NCBI GenBank assembly: GCA_016707895.1
Contig: JADJGV010000007.1
Location: forward strand, 62,001 to 126,000
Direction: 5' to 3'
Length of the DNA: 64,000 nucleotides
Origin: Myxococcales bacterium
GTDB taxonomy: Bacteria > Myxococcota_A > Polyangia > Haliangiales > Haliangiaceae
Below, piece by piece: positions 1 to 8,373 of the stretch. The position numbers and the translations under genes were made by a program. A model generated the notes under the pieces. It was given only the letters and a program-made list of their open reading frames with translations, made no database searches and was not told the origin of the DNA. How positions within the stretch are numbered: position 1 is the first letter of the stretch; every line of letters starts with the position of its first letter.

Positions 1-39
1 AACTGTCCAACGCGGACGAGGTCTGCGACGATGCCGCCC

Positions 40-648
40 ATGCGCACCGTCACGCTCGCCGCCTGCCTCGTCGCCACCCTCGCCGCCTGCGGCGACAGCG
101 AAACCAACCCGCCGGTCATCGACGCCCCGGCGGCGATCGACAGCTCGACCGCGATCGACGCCGCCGGCCAGGCCCAGACCTGCGCCAACTACTGCGCGCT
201 GATCGGCGCCAACTGCACCGCGGCCAACGCGATGTACGGCGGCGCCGCCGAGTGCATGGCGTCGTGCATGCACTTCCCGGCCGGCACCGCCGCCGACATG
301 AGCGGCAACACGCTGGGCTGCCGCATCTACCACGCCGACGCGGCGGCCACGAACGCGTCGCTGCACTGCCGCCACGCCGGCCCCGGCGGCGACGGCGCGT
401 GCGGCATGAACTGCGAGGGCTTCTGCGCCGTCGCGCTCGGCAGCTGCGCCGGCCAGGCGAACCCGCCCTACGCCAGCATGGGCGCGTGCATGACCGCGTG
501 CGCCGGGTTCGCGCCCACGCCGTCCTACAGCGCCGCGACGACCAGCGGCAACTCGCTGGCGTGCCGCCTGTACCACGCCACGGCCGCGTCGACGACGCCC
601 GCCCTGCACTGCCCGCACACCGCGCCCACCGGCGGCCCGTGCCAGTGA
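40..648 (+). CDS. Cys-rich lipoprotein with two tandem repeats
   Basis: The protein (about 202 residues) starts with a lipoprotein signal peptide whose lipobox is LAAC, followed by a short Asp/Ala linker (IDAPAAIDSS), so it is probably an envelope lipoprotein. The mature part is two copies of a roughly 70-residue Cys-rich module. Each copy has an early CxxYC or CxxFC pair, a C-MxxC motif, then GN-LxCR-YHA and LHC-H near its end, and the spacing suggests internal disulfides. An ATG nine bases upstream at 31 is in frame, but 40 leaves a standard signal peptide. The gene ends one base before the stop of the convergent gene at 650. No enzymatic motif is visible and the function is unknown. Confidence 0.75.
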   Translation: MRTVTLAACLVATLAACGDSETNPPVIDAPAAIDSSTAIDAAGQAQTCANYCALIGANCTAANAMYGGAAECMASCMHFPAGTAADMSGNTLGCRIYHADAAATNASLHCRHAGPGGDGACGMNCEGFCAVALGSCAGQANPPYASMGACMTACAGFAPTPSYSAATTSGNSLACRLYHATAASTTPALHCPHTAPTGGPCQ

Positions 649-649
649 G

Positions 650-1219
650 CTACTCGTAGGCGGCGAAGGTCAAGGTCAGCTGCAGGTCGGCGTCGGCGCC
701 CTTGGTCGCGAAGTCGGCGCCCGCCGGCCCGCGGATCACCACCTTGAAGTTGCCGCCGATGACCTTGGCCAGGTCGGCGGCGCCCAGCGTCGTCGACGTG
801 AACGCCGCGTCCAGCGGCAGCGGCCCGCCGGCGGCGGTCGCCGCGATCACGCCGCCGCCAGCCATCGCGGTGTTGTTGGTGTCGTTCATGACGAACAGCA
901 CGTCGACCTGGCCGGTGAACACCTCGCCGAGCCGGGTGACCCCGGTCGAGCCGGCGCCGAGCGTCAGCGTCAGCTGCTCGAGGGCGACCTCGGACGGGTC
1001 CCGGCCGCCGAGCTGCGCGCGCGCGTCGGTGATGAACTTGCCGTAGGGGTTGGCGCTCTCGGTGGTGATGCCCTTCTCGTCGCTCACCACGCCGCCGGTG
1101 GTGTCGGCCGACTTGGCCTTGAGGTTGATGCCGACCGGCTCCGAGTAGCGCAGCGGATCGTCGCCGCAGGCGGCGAGGAGCAACGGGCTGGCGAAGGCGA
1201 GACGAACCAGTGGGTGCAT
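650..1219 (-). CDS. Putative lipoprotein, function unknown
   Basis: This 189-residue protein starts MHPLVRLAF and has a lipobox LLAAC at about residues 15-19, so it is likely an envelope lipoprotein. The rest is a soluble, Thr/Gly/Ala-rich domain with no recognised motif. The start is the only ATG that places a signal peptide at the N terminus; the longer open frame extending to 2443 is an antisense shadow. It converges on the Cys-rich lipoprotein gene, with one base between the two stop codons. It is divergent from the dehydrogenase gene, across about 120 bases that must hold both promoters. Confidence 0.7.
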   Translation of the reverse strand: MHPLVRLAFASPLLLAACGDDPLRYSEPVGINLKAKSADTTGGVVSDEKGITTESANPYGKFITDARAQLGGRDPSEVALEQLTLTLGAGSTGVTRLGEVFTGQVDVLFVMNDTNNTAMAGGGVIAATAAGGPLPLDAAFTSTTLGAADLAKVIGGNFKVVIRGPAGADFATKGADADLQLTLTFAAYE

Positions 1220-1339
1220 GCGGATCAGTCGCCCCGGCCCGGCGCCAGGTCGCAACGTTCTTCGGTTCGCCACGGATCTCGTGCGGTTGCGCGGCGGCGG
1301 CGGTTGTCGCACCGCGTGACTTCGTCCACGCTGGCGGCC

Positions 1340-2176
1340 ATGGCCACCACCGAGCTCGCCGATCGTCACATCGTCATCACCGGCGCCAACACCGGCATCG
1401 GCAAGGAGACCGCCCGGGCGCTGGCGGCCCGCGGGGCCCGCCTGACGGTCGCGGCGCGCAGCGAGGCCAAGACCCGGCCGGTGCTCGACGAGCTGGCCAA
1501 GGCCACCGGCAACGATCGGCTCGGGTTCATCGCGCTCGACCTCGGCGAGCTGGCCGCGGTCCGCGCGTGCGCCGACGAGCTGCTCCGCAAGGGCGACCCG
1601 ATCGACGTGCTGATCAACAACGCCGGCCTGGCCGGCCCGCGCGGCCTCACCAAGGACGGCTTCGAGCTGGCCTTCGGCACCAACCACCTGGGCCACTTCC
1701 TGCTCACCACCCGGCTCCTGCCGCTGTTGCAGCAGCGGCCCGGCGCGCGGATCGTCAACGTCGCGAGCGCCTCGCACTACCAGGCCAAGCGCATCGACTG
1801 GGACGCGCTGCGCAAGCCGACCGCCTCGGTGACCGGCATGCAGGAGTACGCGGTGTCCAAGCTGGCCAACGTGCTCTTCACCAAGGAGCTGGCGCGCCGC
1901 TACCCCGCGATCGCCGCCCACGCGCTGCACCCCGGGGTGATCGCCTCGGACATCTGGAGCCGGCGGATCCCGCGGCCGTTCGCCTGGTTGATGACCCGGT
2001 TCATGAAGTCGACCGCGGACGGCGCGCGCACGTCGATCTACTGCGCCACCGCGCCCGGCCTGACCAGCGGCCGCTACTACACCGACGAGAAGGAGAAGCG
2101 GCCGAGCCGGCTCGCCGACGACGAGGCGCTGGCCGCCGAGCTGTGGCGGCGCAGCGAGGCGTGGGTCGCCGCGTGA
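1340..2176 (+). CDS. Short-chain dehydrogenase/reductase (SDR)
   Basis: This 278-residue cytoplasmic NAD(P)-dependent oxidoreductase has the classical SDR signatures in order: TGANTGIG at residues 14-21 (dinucleotide binding), NNAG at 93-96, a Ser region at 143-145 and the catalytic YAVSK at 170-174. The acidic/basic pattern after beta-2 (VAARSEAK) suggests NADP preference, as in retinol-dehydrogenase-like SDRs; this is inference. The ATG at 1340 gives the usual SDR N terminus, whereas longer frames from 1214 add 42 unrelated residues. The substrate cannot be predicted. It stands alone between the divergent lipoprotein gene and a downstream secreted protein. Confidence 0.85.
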   Translation: MATTELADRHIVITGANTGIGKETARALAARGARLTVAARSEAKTRPVLDELAKATGNDRLGFIALDLGELAAVRACADELLRKGDPIDVLINNAGLAGPRGLTKDGFELAFGTNHLGHFLLTTRLLPLLQQRPGARIVNVASASHYQAKRIDWDALRKPTASVTGMQEYAVSKLANVLFTKELARRYPAIAAHALHPGVIASDIWSRRIPRPFAWLMTRFMKSTADGARTSIYCATAPGLTSGRYYTDEKEKRPSRLADDEALAAELWRRSEAWVAA

Positions 2177-2234
2177 GCGACACCGCGCGATCGGAGATCC
2201 TTTGCCGCGATCGCACGTAGAAGGGACCACCGCC

Positions 2235-3248
2235 ATGTCGCCTCGCCTGCTGCTCGCCGCCCTCGCCTGCACCCTCGCGCCGTCGCTGGCGCTGGCCGAA
2301 CAACCCACGCCCGAGCCGCCGCCGGCCCCGGCCCCGCCGCCGCCGCCGGCCGACGAGCCCGCGCCGCCGGCCGACCCGACCGCCGACCAGCCGCCGCGCG
2401 CCACCGTCGAGACCACGTCGTTCGACGCCGGTGAGGTGCGCACGCTCGCGGCCGGCGAGTCGATCGACGTGCGCTCCTACGCCAAGGACTGGCTGGTGGC
2501 GCCACCCGGCTACAACATCGGCGGCGAGCTGCGCTTCATCACCGCGTCGACCTCGCCCGACGGGCCGCGCGTCCGCTTCACCGACCTGGCGCTCTTGCGG
2601 CTGCAGACCCGCTGGACCGCCAGTCGCCGCATCGAGCTGTCGGGCTCGGTCGATCTGCTGGCCAAGCAGCCCGACAGCCGCAAGGACATCTTCATCCAGG
2701 GCGGCGGCCTCGGCGTGAAGATCGCCACCAGCAAGGCCAACGCGATCGCCGCCGGCGTCGCCGGCGGGCCGACGATGGGCGACGACGGCTTCTGGGGCTC
2801 GGTCGGCACCGGCGTGATCCACCGCTCGCGCATCGAGCAGTTCCTGGCCTTCCAGTACGGCGGCGGCGCCAGCGCCACCGGGCTGCGCATGGGCGACGAC
2901 CCGGCGGTGTGGCAGGCGGGGCTGGCGGCGTCGAGCGAGCTGGTGTTCCACACGCCGCGCGGCGAGTTCGCCACCTGGCTCGGCTTCGATCTCGAGCTGC
3001 CGGTCGTCCACTCCGACGCGCTCGATCCGCGCAGCCGGCTGGGCGTCACGGTGGGCATGGTGTTCGCCGCGGTGAAGGACTGGGACCTCTACACGACCTT
3101 CTCGTGGCGCGATCGCGGCACGACCGACCTGCCGGCCACCACGCTGCCGATCATCGACGGCGGCTTCGATCAGAAGCAGTTCGCGGTGGGGCTGACCCGC
3201 CGGTTCAGCGTGCGCGGCAAGAGCGCCAAGTGGGCGCTGGCGCTGTAG
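2235..3248 (+). CDS. Secreted protein, probable outer-membrane beta-barrel
   Basis: This 337-residue protein has a signal peptide ending in LALA, then a Pro-rich linker (about residues 22-50) and a domain of alternating hydrophobic/polar strands ending in RRFSV and WALAL. That pattern, with repeated Gly-rich turns, suggests an outer-membrane beta-barrel or autotransporter-like domain, but no family is identified. The ATG at 2235 is preceded by GAAGGGA about 8 bases upstream, a reasonable ribosome binding site, which decides against the start at 2202. It follows the SDR gene by 58 bases and may be cotranscribed with it. Confidence 0.65.
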   Translation: MSPRLLLAALACTLAPSLALAEQPTPEPPPAPAPPPPPADEPAPPADPTADQPPRATVETTSFDAGEVRTLAAGESIDVRSYAKDWLVAPPGYNIGGELRFITASTSPDGPRVRFTDLALLRLQTRWTASRRIELSGSVDLLAKQPDSRKDIFIQGGGLGVKIATSKANAIAAGVAGGPTMGDDGFWGSVGTGVIHRSRIEQFLAFQYGGGASATGLRMGDDPAVWQAGLAASSELVFHTPRGEFATWLGFDLELPVVHSDALDPRSRLGVTVGMVFAAVKDWDLYTTFSWRDRGTTDLPATTLPIIDGGFDQKQFAVGLTRRFSVRGKSAKWALAL

Positions 3249-3276
3249 CGCCACGTCGGCTCCGCGCGCGCCGTGC

Positions 3277-3282
3277 TATGCC
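3277..3282 (+). promoter_or_regulatory. -10-like element for a leaderless start
   Basis: TATGCC preceded by TGC (extended -10) lies exactly 12 to 7 bases before the ATG at 3289, and there is no Shine-Dalgarno sequence. This is the recurring arrangement of the window. The last base deviates from TANNNT. Confidence 0.4.
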
Positions 3283-3288
3283 GGGCCC

Positions 3289-4260
3289 ATGGGTCACGGC
3301 CGTCCCCGCTCCACCGCCATCGCCACTGTTTTCACCATCGCGCTGAGCGCGCTGGTGGCGTGCAAGAGCACGCCCAAGGCGCCGCCGCCGTCGCCGAGCG
3401 CGCCCGCGCAGCCCGCCCCCGGCGGCGACAGCTGGGCGCCGCCCGCGACCGCGCCGGCCGCGGCGACCGCGCAGGTCAAGCCGTTCTTCTTCCGCGCCGA
3501 GAAGGGCGGCCGCGCGCTGTACCTGCTGGGCACGATCCACGTCGGCGTCGACGCGCTGACCGAGCTGCCGCCCTGGGTGCTGGCCCAGCTCGACGCCGCG
3601 CCGGCGTTCGCGATGGAGACCGACCTGTCCGATCCGGCGACGGTCCAGCTGCTGGTGCGCACCGACGGCAAGACCCTGGCCACCGAGCTGGGCGACGCCG
3701 ACTGGGAGCGGCTGCGCCAGGCGCTCGGGCCGGCGCTGGCCGACGGCATGAACTCGATGAAGCCGTTCGCCGCGCTGTCGGCGCTGTCGCTCAAGGACCT
3801 GCCGATGACCGCGCCGATGGACATGACGCTGCTCAGCCGGGCCAAGGCCGCCGGCAAGCGGCTGGTCTACCTCGAGCCGGTCGCCGATCAGCTGGCCGCG
3901 ATCGAGCCGTACGCCACCGCCGCCGACATCAAGGCGCTGCTCGACCACGCCGCCGAGGCCAAGGCCGACACGCTGAAGATGGTGACCGCGTACCGCGCCG
4001 GCGACGCCGCCGGGCTGCGGGCGATGTTCGACGACAAGACCCTGTGGATCGCCGCCGGCCGTGACCCGGCGCGGTTCGGCGACTTCATCGAGGCCACGCT
4101 GGGCAAGCGCAACCGCGGCTGGGTCCCGCACCTGGTGGCGATGGCCGACGCCGGCGGCGGCTTCGTCGCGGTGGGCGCCGGCCACCTGGTCGGCCCGGAG
4201 AACGTCCCTGACCTGCTGACCGCGGCCGGCTTCACGGTCACGCCGGTCACGGGGCCTTGA
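3289..4260 (+). CDS. TraB/GumN family lipoprotein
   Basis: This 323-residue protein has a lipobox LVAC at residues 22-25, a Pro/Ala linker to about 62, then a TraB/GumN (PF01963-type) domain. Family marks are LLGTIHVG at 79-86 with the conserved GxxH, the Glu in FAMETDL, and the C-terminal GAGHLVGPENVPDLL near 296-310. TraB/GumN proteins share a fold with the Tiki and EreA families and some are metal-dependent hydrolases, so a periplasmic or outer-membrane peptidase-like role is possible but unproven. Lys at lipoprotein position +2 is an inner-membrane retention signal in Myxococcus. The ATG lies six bases after a -10-like hexamer. Confidence 0.85.
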   Translation: MGHGRPRSTAIATVFTIALSALVACKSTPKAPPPSPSAPAQPAPGGDSWAPPATAPAAATAQVKPFFFRAEKGGRALYLLGTIHVGVDALTELPPWVLAQLDAAPAFAMETDLSDPATVQLLVRTDGKTLATELGDADWERLRQALGPALADGMNSMKPFAALSALSLKDLPMTAPMDMTLLSRAKAAGKRLVYLEPVADQLAAIEPYATAADIKALLDHAAEAKADTLKMVTAYRAGDAAGLRAMFDDKTLWIAAGRDPARFGDFIEATLGKRNRGWVPHLVAMADAGGGFVAVGAGHLVGPENVPDLLTAAGFTVTPVTGP

Positions 4261-4284
4261 GGCGTCCTAACCGGCACGGCGCGC

Positions 4285-4313
4285 TTGACAGGTGCGCCGC
4301 CGCCCGGTATCCG
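4285..4313 (+). promoter_or_regulatory. Sigma70-type promoter of tRNA-Leu
   Basis: A perfect -35 TTGACA (4285-4290), a spacer of exactly 17 bases, and TATCCG (4308-4313) lie 25 bases before the mature tRNA 5' end. This is the clearest housekeeping promoter in the window and implies transcription starting near 4320 with a short 5' leader. Confidence 0.8.
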
Positions 4314-4337
4314 TTTCCCGCCTCATCGATCATCCAT

Positions 4338-4422
4338 GCGCGGATGGCGGAATTGGTAGACGCGCTAGCTTGAGGTGCTAGTGGGTAACACCGTGGGGGT
4401 TCGAGTCCCCCTTCGCGCACCA
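4338..4422 (+). tRNA. tRNA-Leu (anticodon GAG)
   Basis: A complete 85-base tRNA. The acceptor arm GCGCGGA (4338-4344) pairs with TTCGCGC, followed by discriminator A and an encoded CCA (4420-4422). The anticodon stem CTAGC/GCTAG encloses the loop TTGAGGT, giving anticodon GAG, which reads CUC and CUU leucine codons. The class II long variable arm (GTGGGTAACACC region) and a T arm GGGGG-TTCGAGT-CCCCC are intact. It is a single-gene unit with its own promoter and intrinsic terminator. Confidence 0.97.
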
Positions 4423-4431
4423 CCCCAACCA

Positions 4432-4464
4432 CCGCCGGGCTCACCACCCGGCGGTTTCGTTTTC
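4432..4464 (+). terminator. Intrinsic terminator of tRNA-Leu
   Basis: A perfect 8-bp stem, CCGCCGGG (4432-4439) with CCCGGCGG (4447-4454), has a 7-base loop and is followed directly by TTTCGTTTT. It starts 10 bases after the tRNA CCA end and is a textbook rho-independent terminator. Confidence 0.9.
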
Positions 4465-4562
4465 GGGTCACCACGTCGCCGCGGGTCACCTCGCGCGGCG
4501 GGCAACCCCGCGGCTCGACTGGGCCGAACGTGACCGTGGCGCCCACGGCGCACCGCGGTTCA

Positions 4563-4588
4563 CCGCCGATGCCTGCACGCATCGGCGG
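4563..4588. repeat. Perfect 10-bp inverted repeat
   Basis: CCGCCGATGC (4563-4572) and GCATCGGCGG (4579-4588) form a perfect hairpin with a 6-base loop and no T tract. It lies in the 235-base gap between the tRNA terminator and the metalloprotease gene, about 60 bases before a TAGGAT (4650-4655) that could be a -10 element. It could be an operator, a second terminator or an mRNA structure. Nothing else is visible in this gap. Confidence 0.6.
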
Positions 4589-4699
4589 CGGATAGCATCG
4601 GATCATCAGGCCGCGCCGGATCGTCACACCGGCGCCGAGAAGAACCGGGTAGGATGCGCGTCTCGTAGGTCGTTCCCTTCACCTTTGGTGGTCATTCCC

Positions 4700-6121
4700 A
4701 TGCGAATCGCCCCGTCCCGCCTCGTCCTCGCCACGCTCGCCCTGGGCGCGCTGGCCCTCCCCGCCGCCGCGCAGCAGTCGACCTTCCGGTCGACCCACCA
4801 GTGTGGCACCCCGCAGATCCCGCGCGAAGGTGGCCCGGGGCCGGTGGCCGCCGCGGCGGCCACCCGGACGATCTACCTGAACAAGAACGGCGGCACCTAC
4901 AACATCACCGGCAGCGTGACCAACTCGTCGACCAACACGGCCGCCACGACGGTCAGCGCCAACCGCCAGGCGCGCACCGCGACGATCGCGCCGATCAACG
5001 CGCAGTTCAACTGGACGTTCATCGCCCAGTGCGTGCGCGACGCCTACGCCCGCTACGACGTGCGCGTCGTCGAGACCGAGCCCACCAGCGGCAACTACGT
5101 CGAGGCCGTCGTCGGCGGCACCGGCACCGAGCTCGGCTTCGGCGCCAACCAGCTGTTCGGCATCGCCTCGGCCGACAACTTCTGCGGCGTCACCGAGCGC
5201 GGCATCGCGTTCTCGTTCTCGGGCACCCACCTGGGCGTGCCGCAGCAGGACCGCGAGCTGTGCGCGACCATCGCCCACGAGGTCGGCCACATCCTGGCGC
5301 TCGAGCACGTCGCGACGCCGGCCGACGAGATGTCCTACGTCGGCGTGTCCGAGGCCGGCGCCTGGCCCAAGTCGTTCATCGACATGAGCTCGCAGTGCGG
5401 CACCACCCCGCAGTCGACGATGGCCAACTGCACGTGCGGCGGCAACCGGTCCAACACCCACCAGCGCCTGGTGCAGTACCTCGGCCTGCGCGCCACCGAG
5501 ACCATCCCGCCGACCGTCGCGATCACCTCGCCGACCGCCGGGACGATCGCCCGCACCTTCACGATCACCGCCGACGCCACCGACGCCTCGGGCATCGCCG
5601 AGGTCGCCTTCAAGATCGACGGCGTGGCGATCGGCACCGACTCGGAGCCCGCGGGCGCCACCTACTCGGTCGAGGCGGTGCGCCTGGCCGAGGGCAGCCA
5701 CACGATCACCGCCGAGGCGCTCGATCTCGCCAACAACCGCGGCACCGCGACGGTCACGGTCGACGTGTCGTTCGACTGCGGCGGCTGCGGCGACGGCCAG
5801 ACCTGCGTCGAGGGCGAGTGCCTGGTGGCGACCGGCGAGACCTGCTCGGAGACCGTGCCCTGCGCCGGCGGCACCTGCCTGCAGAACCAGGCCGGCGACC
5901 AGTTCTGCTCGCAGCCGTGCAGCCTCGACAACGACGACTGCCCGAGCGGCTTCGCCTGCGCCGACGTCGGCACCGGCGACGGCACCGGCGTCTGCAACTT
6001 CTCGGACGACGGCGGCTGCTGCTCGACCGGCGACCAGGACGGCCAGGGCCCGTTCGTCGGCATCGGCCTGGGCGCCATCGGCCTCGGCCTGGTGGTGTCG
6101 CGCCGCCGCCGCCGCAAGTGA
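4700..6121 (+). CDS. Secreted zinc metalloprotease with Ig-like domain and MYXO-CTERM-like tail
   Basis: A 473-residue secreted protein. The signal peptide ends LPAAAQ. The catalytic domain carries the zinc motif HEVGHILALEH at about 193-203 and a downstream EMSY resembling a Met-turn, so it looks metzincin-like, although the usual Gly at motif position 8 is Ala. A bacterial Ig-like domain (about 270-355, PPTVAITSP onward) follows, then a Cys-rich region and a C-terminal tail GGCC..., hydrophobic helix, RRRRRK. That tail resembles MYXO-CTERM sorting signals, which lead to surface attachment by a rhombosortase-like pathway (family knowledge). ATG 4700 is preferred; TTG 4685 and GTG 4688 are in frame upstream. 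Confidence 0.8.
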   Translation: MRIAPSRLVLATLALGALALPAAAQQSTFRSTHQCGTPQIPREGGPGPVAAAAATRTIYLNKNGGTYNITGSVTNSSTNTAATTVSANRQARTATIAPINAQFNWTFIAQCVRDAYARYDVRVVETEPTSGNYVEAVVGGTGTELGFGANQLFGIASADNFCGVTERGIAFSFSGTHLGVPQQDRELCATIAHEVGHILALEHVATPADEMSYVGVSEAGAWPKSFIDMSSQCGTTPQSTMANCTCGGNRSNTHQRLVQYLGLRATETIPPTVAITSPTAGTIARTFTITADATDASGIAEVAFKIDGVAIGTDSEPAGATYSVEAVRLAEGSHTITAEALDLANNRGTATVTVDVSFDCGGCGDGQTCVEGECLVATGETCSETVPCAGGTCLQNQAGDQFCSQPCSLDNDDCPSGFACADVGTGDGTGVCNFSDDGGCCSTGDQDGQGPFVGIGLGAIGLGLVVSRRRRRK

Positions 6122-6127
6122 CGCGCT

Positions 6128-6144
6128 GACGTCCACCGGACGTC
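6128..6144. repeat. Small perfect inverted repeat
   Basis: GACGTCC-ACC-GGACGTC forms a 7-bp stem with a 3-base loop a few bases after the metalloprotease stop codon. It may act together with the larger hairpin at 6152 between the two convergent genes. Confidence 0.45.
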
Positions 6145-6151
6145 GCGACCG

Positions 6152-6179
6152 CGGGCTCGGATCGGACGATCCGGGCCCG
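6152..6179. terminator. Likely bidirectional terminator hairpin
   Basis: A 12-bp stem (6152-6163 with 6168-6179, one G-T pair) with loop GGAC lies between the convergent metalloprotease and serA genes. There is no long T run, so termination would depend on hairpin strength. The position between two converging stop codons supports this role. Confidence 0.55.
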
Positions 6180-6208
6180 TCGGCGTTTCGGGGCCCCTCC
6201 CAACGAGT

Positions 6209-7450
6209 TCAGTACAGAATTCGCGTCTTCACGTTGGTCGGCAGCGCGGCGACGGCGCGGCGGACGTCGTCGGAGACGTCGTGGTCGAGGTCCATGACCA
6301 GGTAGCCGATGTCGGCGTCGGTCGCGAGGTGCTGGGCGCGGATGTTGGCGCCGAGGTCGCTGACGATGCGGTTGATGTCGCGCAACACGCCGGGGACGTT
6401 CTTGTGGATGTTGAGGATGCGGTGGGTGCCCGGGATGCTGGGCATCTCGATCTCGGGGAAGTTGACCGCGCCGGTGGTGGCCCCGGTATTGACGAACCTG
6501 GTCAGCGAGGTCGCGACCTCGCGGCCGATGTTCTCCTGGGCCTCCTCGGTCGAGCCGCCGATGTGCGGCGTGAGGATGACGTTGCCCAGGCCGCGCAGCG
6601 GGGACTGGAAGTCGTCGCTGGCGCCCTCGGGCTCCTCGGGGAACACGTCGACCGCGGCGCCGGCCAGGTGGCCCGCGCGGAGCGCCGCCGCCAGCGCCTC
6701 GACGTCGACCACGGTGCCGCGGCTGGCGTTGAGCAGGTGGGCGCCGGGGCGCATCGCGGCCAGCTCGGCCGCGCCGATCATGCCCTGGGTCTGCGGGGTC
6801 TCGGGGACGTGCAGCGTGACGAAGTCGCTCGACGCCAGCAGCGCCCGCAGGTCGGGCACCGGGCGGACGTTGCCCACCGCCAGCTTGGTGGCGATGTCGA
6901 AGTACAGGACGCGCATGCCGAACGCCTCGGCCAGCACGCCGACCTGGGTGCCGATGTGGCCATAGCCGATGATGCCGAGGGTCTTGCCGCGCACCTCGTG
7001 GCAGCCGGCCGAGACCTTGCGCCAGCGGCCGCCGTGGACCTCGCGGATCCGGTCGCCGAGCTGACGGGCCAGGAACACGATCTCGGCCAGCACCAGCTCG
7101 GCCACCGAGCGGGTGTTGGAGTACGGCGCGTTGAACACCGTCACGCCGGCGTGGGCCGCCGCGCTGCACGCGATCTGGTTGGTGCCGATGCAGAACGCGC
7201 CGATCGCCAGGAGCCGCCGCGCCTCCGCCAGCACCGCCGGCGTGACCTGCGTCTTGGAGCGGATGCCCAGCACGTGGACGTCGCGGATGCGCTCGATCAG
7301 CTCGCCCTCGCGCAGCGCCGCCGACGCCCGCTCGATCTTCCAGCCCTCACCGGCGGCGCCGAACAGCTCGTCGGCCGAGGCGTGGATGTTCTCGAGCAGG
7401 AGGACCGAGATCTCGCTCTTGGGGAACGACGTGCGAGCGGGCGCGACCAT
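6209..7450 (-). CDS. serA: D-3-phosphoglycerate dehydrogenase
   Basis: A 413-residue enzyme catalysing oxidation of 3-phosphoglycerate to 3-phosphohydroxypyruvate, the first step of serine synthesis, in the cytoplasm. The layout matches the E. coli-type SerA (about 410 residues): a substrate-binding domain, an NAD-binding Rossmann motif GYGHIG at 162-167, the catalytic LNASRGTVVD Arg region and LTPHIGGST His, and a C-terminal ACT domain from about residue 341 that in this family gives serine feedback inhibition. The first ATG of the coding domain at 7450 is used. It is the last of four minus-strand genes but is 68 bases after its neighbour, so it may be transcribed separately. Confidence 0.93.
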   Translation of the reverse strand: MVAPARTSFPKSEISVLLLENIHASADELFGAAGEGWKIERASAALREGELIERIRDVHVLGIRSKTQVTPAVLAEARRLLAIGAFCIGTNQIACSAAAHAGVTVFNAPYSNTRSVAELVLAEIVFLARQLGDRIREVHGGRWRKVSAGCHEVRGKTLGIIGYGHIGTQVGVLAEAFGMRVLYFDIATKLAVGNVRPVPDLRALLASSDFVTLHVPETPQTQGMIGAAELAAMRPGAHLLNASRGTVVDVEALAAALRAGHLAGAAVDVFPEEPEGASDDFQSPLRGLGNVILTPHIGGSTEEAQENIGREVATSLTRFVNTGATTGAVNFPEIEMPSIPGTHRILNIHKNVPGVLRDINRIVSDLGANIRAQHLATDADIGYLVMDLDHDVSDDVRRAVAALPTNVKTRILY

Positions 7451-7518
7451 GGCGCGACCATGCCGCCTCGGCTCCGGCGCCGCAAGCGCCGACGCCGCCT
7501 CAGGGGCCGACGGCAGCC

Positions 7519-8352
7519 TCAGCAGCCCAGCCGCGGCAGCAGATCGTCGAGCTCGACCGCGGTTGCCCGGCAGCTGTCGACCAGGCCGGCGCGATCGTCG
7601 GGATCGCCGACCGCCGCGCTCTTGCCGACGATGCGCGCCTGATCGAGCAGCCGCTGCTTGACGTCGACCGCGACCTTGTCGCACCGGATCGCCCGCATCA
7701 AGGTCGCGATCAGCGCGTCGCACTCGGCGATCCGCGGGCCCACCACCGCGGGCGTCGGCTCGGGGACGCAGCCGGCGGTCACCAGCGCGGCCCGCAGCGG
7801 CGGCGCGGCCCGCCGGCAGGCCGCGGCGTCGCCCCGCCCGCGCCGGCGCTGGGTGCGCAGCCGCGCCACCAGCCCGTCGACGTCGACCGCCGGCGGGGTC
7901 AGCGCGGCGCAGCCAGCGGCGATCGAGGACAGCGCCACCAGCTCGTCGCACGGCGGCCCGCCGATCGACGCCCGGGTCAGGCTAGCGGTCGCGACGCAGC
8001 CGCTCTCGAGCGTCACCGTCAACGTCGCGCGGCCCGGCTTGCCGGCGCGCCAGGTCACCCGCAGGTCGGCGCGGTTGCCCTCGAGCTCGTCGCTGCCGAG
8101 CGCGGCCAGGCTCTCCACGCCCCAGCCGTCGGCCAGCGCCGCGAGATCGACGCCGTAGCCCGAGCCGTCGCGCACGACCTCGAGCGCCACCCGCGGCGCG
8201 CCGTCGATGGCGCAGCGCTGCCAGCGCACCGCCCCGCGCCACCGCCCCACCACCGCCGCCGGGTCCGGCTCGCGCCACACCTGCGCCGCCGCCGGGATCG
8301 CCAGCGCCGCCAGCGCCAGCGTCGCGAGCGCCGCGGTGGATCGGGTCCGCAT
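7519..8352 (-). CDS. Secreted protein of unknown function
   Basis: This 277-residue protein has a Sec signal peptide (hydrophobic stretch ending IPAAAQ), then a first region of short strands (WRGAVRWQR...) and an alpha-helical second half containing many paired cysteines, including a C-terminal LGC. It is predicted to be periplasmic with disulfides. No family is recognised. A -10-like TACGCT preceded by TGC lies exactly 12 to 7 bases before the ATG, so the mRNA may be leaderless. It follows the APC permease gene by 21 bases. Confidence 0.7.
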   Translation of the reverse strand: MRTRSTAALATLALAALAIPAAAQVWREPDPAAVVGRWRGAVRWQRCAIDGAPRVALEVVRDGSGYGVDLAALADGWGVESLAALGSDELEGNRADLRVTWRAGKPGRATLTVTLESGCVATASLTRASIGGPPCDELVALSSIAAGCAALTPPAVDVDGLVARLRTQRRRGRGDAAACRRAAPPLRAALVTAGCVPEPTPAVVGPRIAECDALIATLMRAIRCDKVAVDVKQRLLDQARIVGKSAAVGDPDDRAGLVDSCRATAVELDDLLPRLGC

Positions 8353-8358
8353 GCCGCG

Positions 8359-8364
8359 AGCGTA
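8359..8364 (-). promoter_or_regulatory. Extended -10 element for a leaderless start
   Basis: On the minus strand TGC-TACGCT ends six bases before the ATG at 8352. It matches TANNNT fully, and the start has no Shine-Dalgarno sequence. Confidence 0.5.
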
Positions 8365-8373
8365 GCACCCCGA

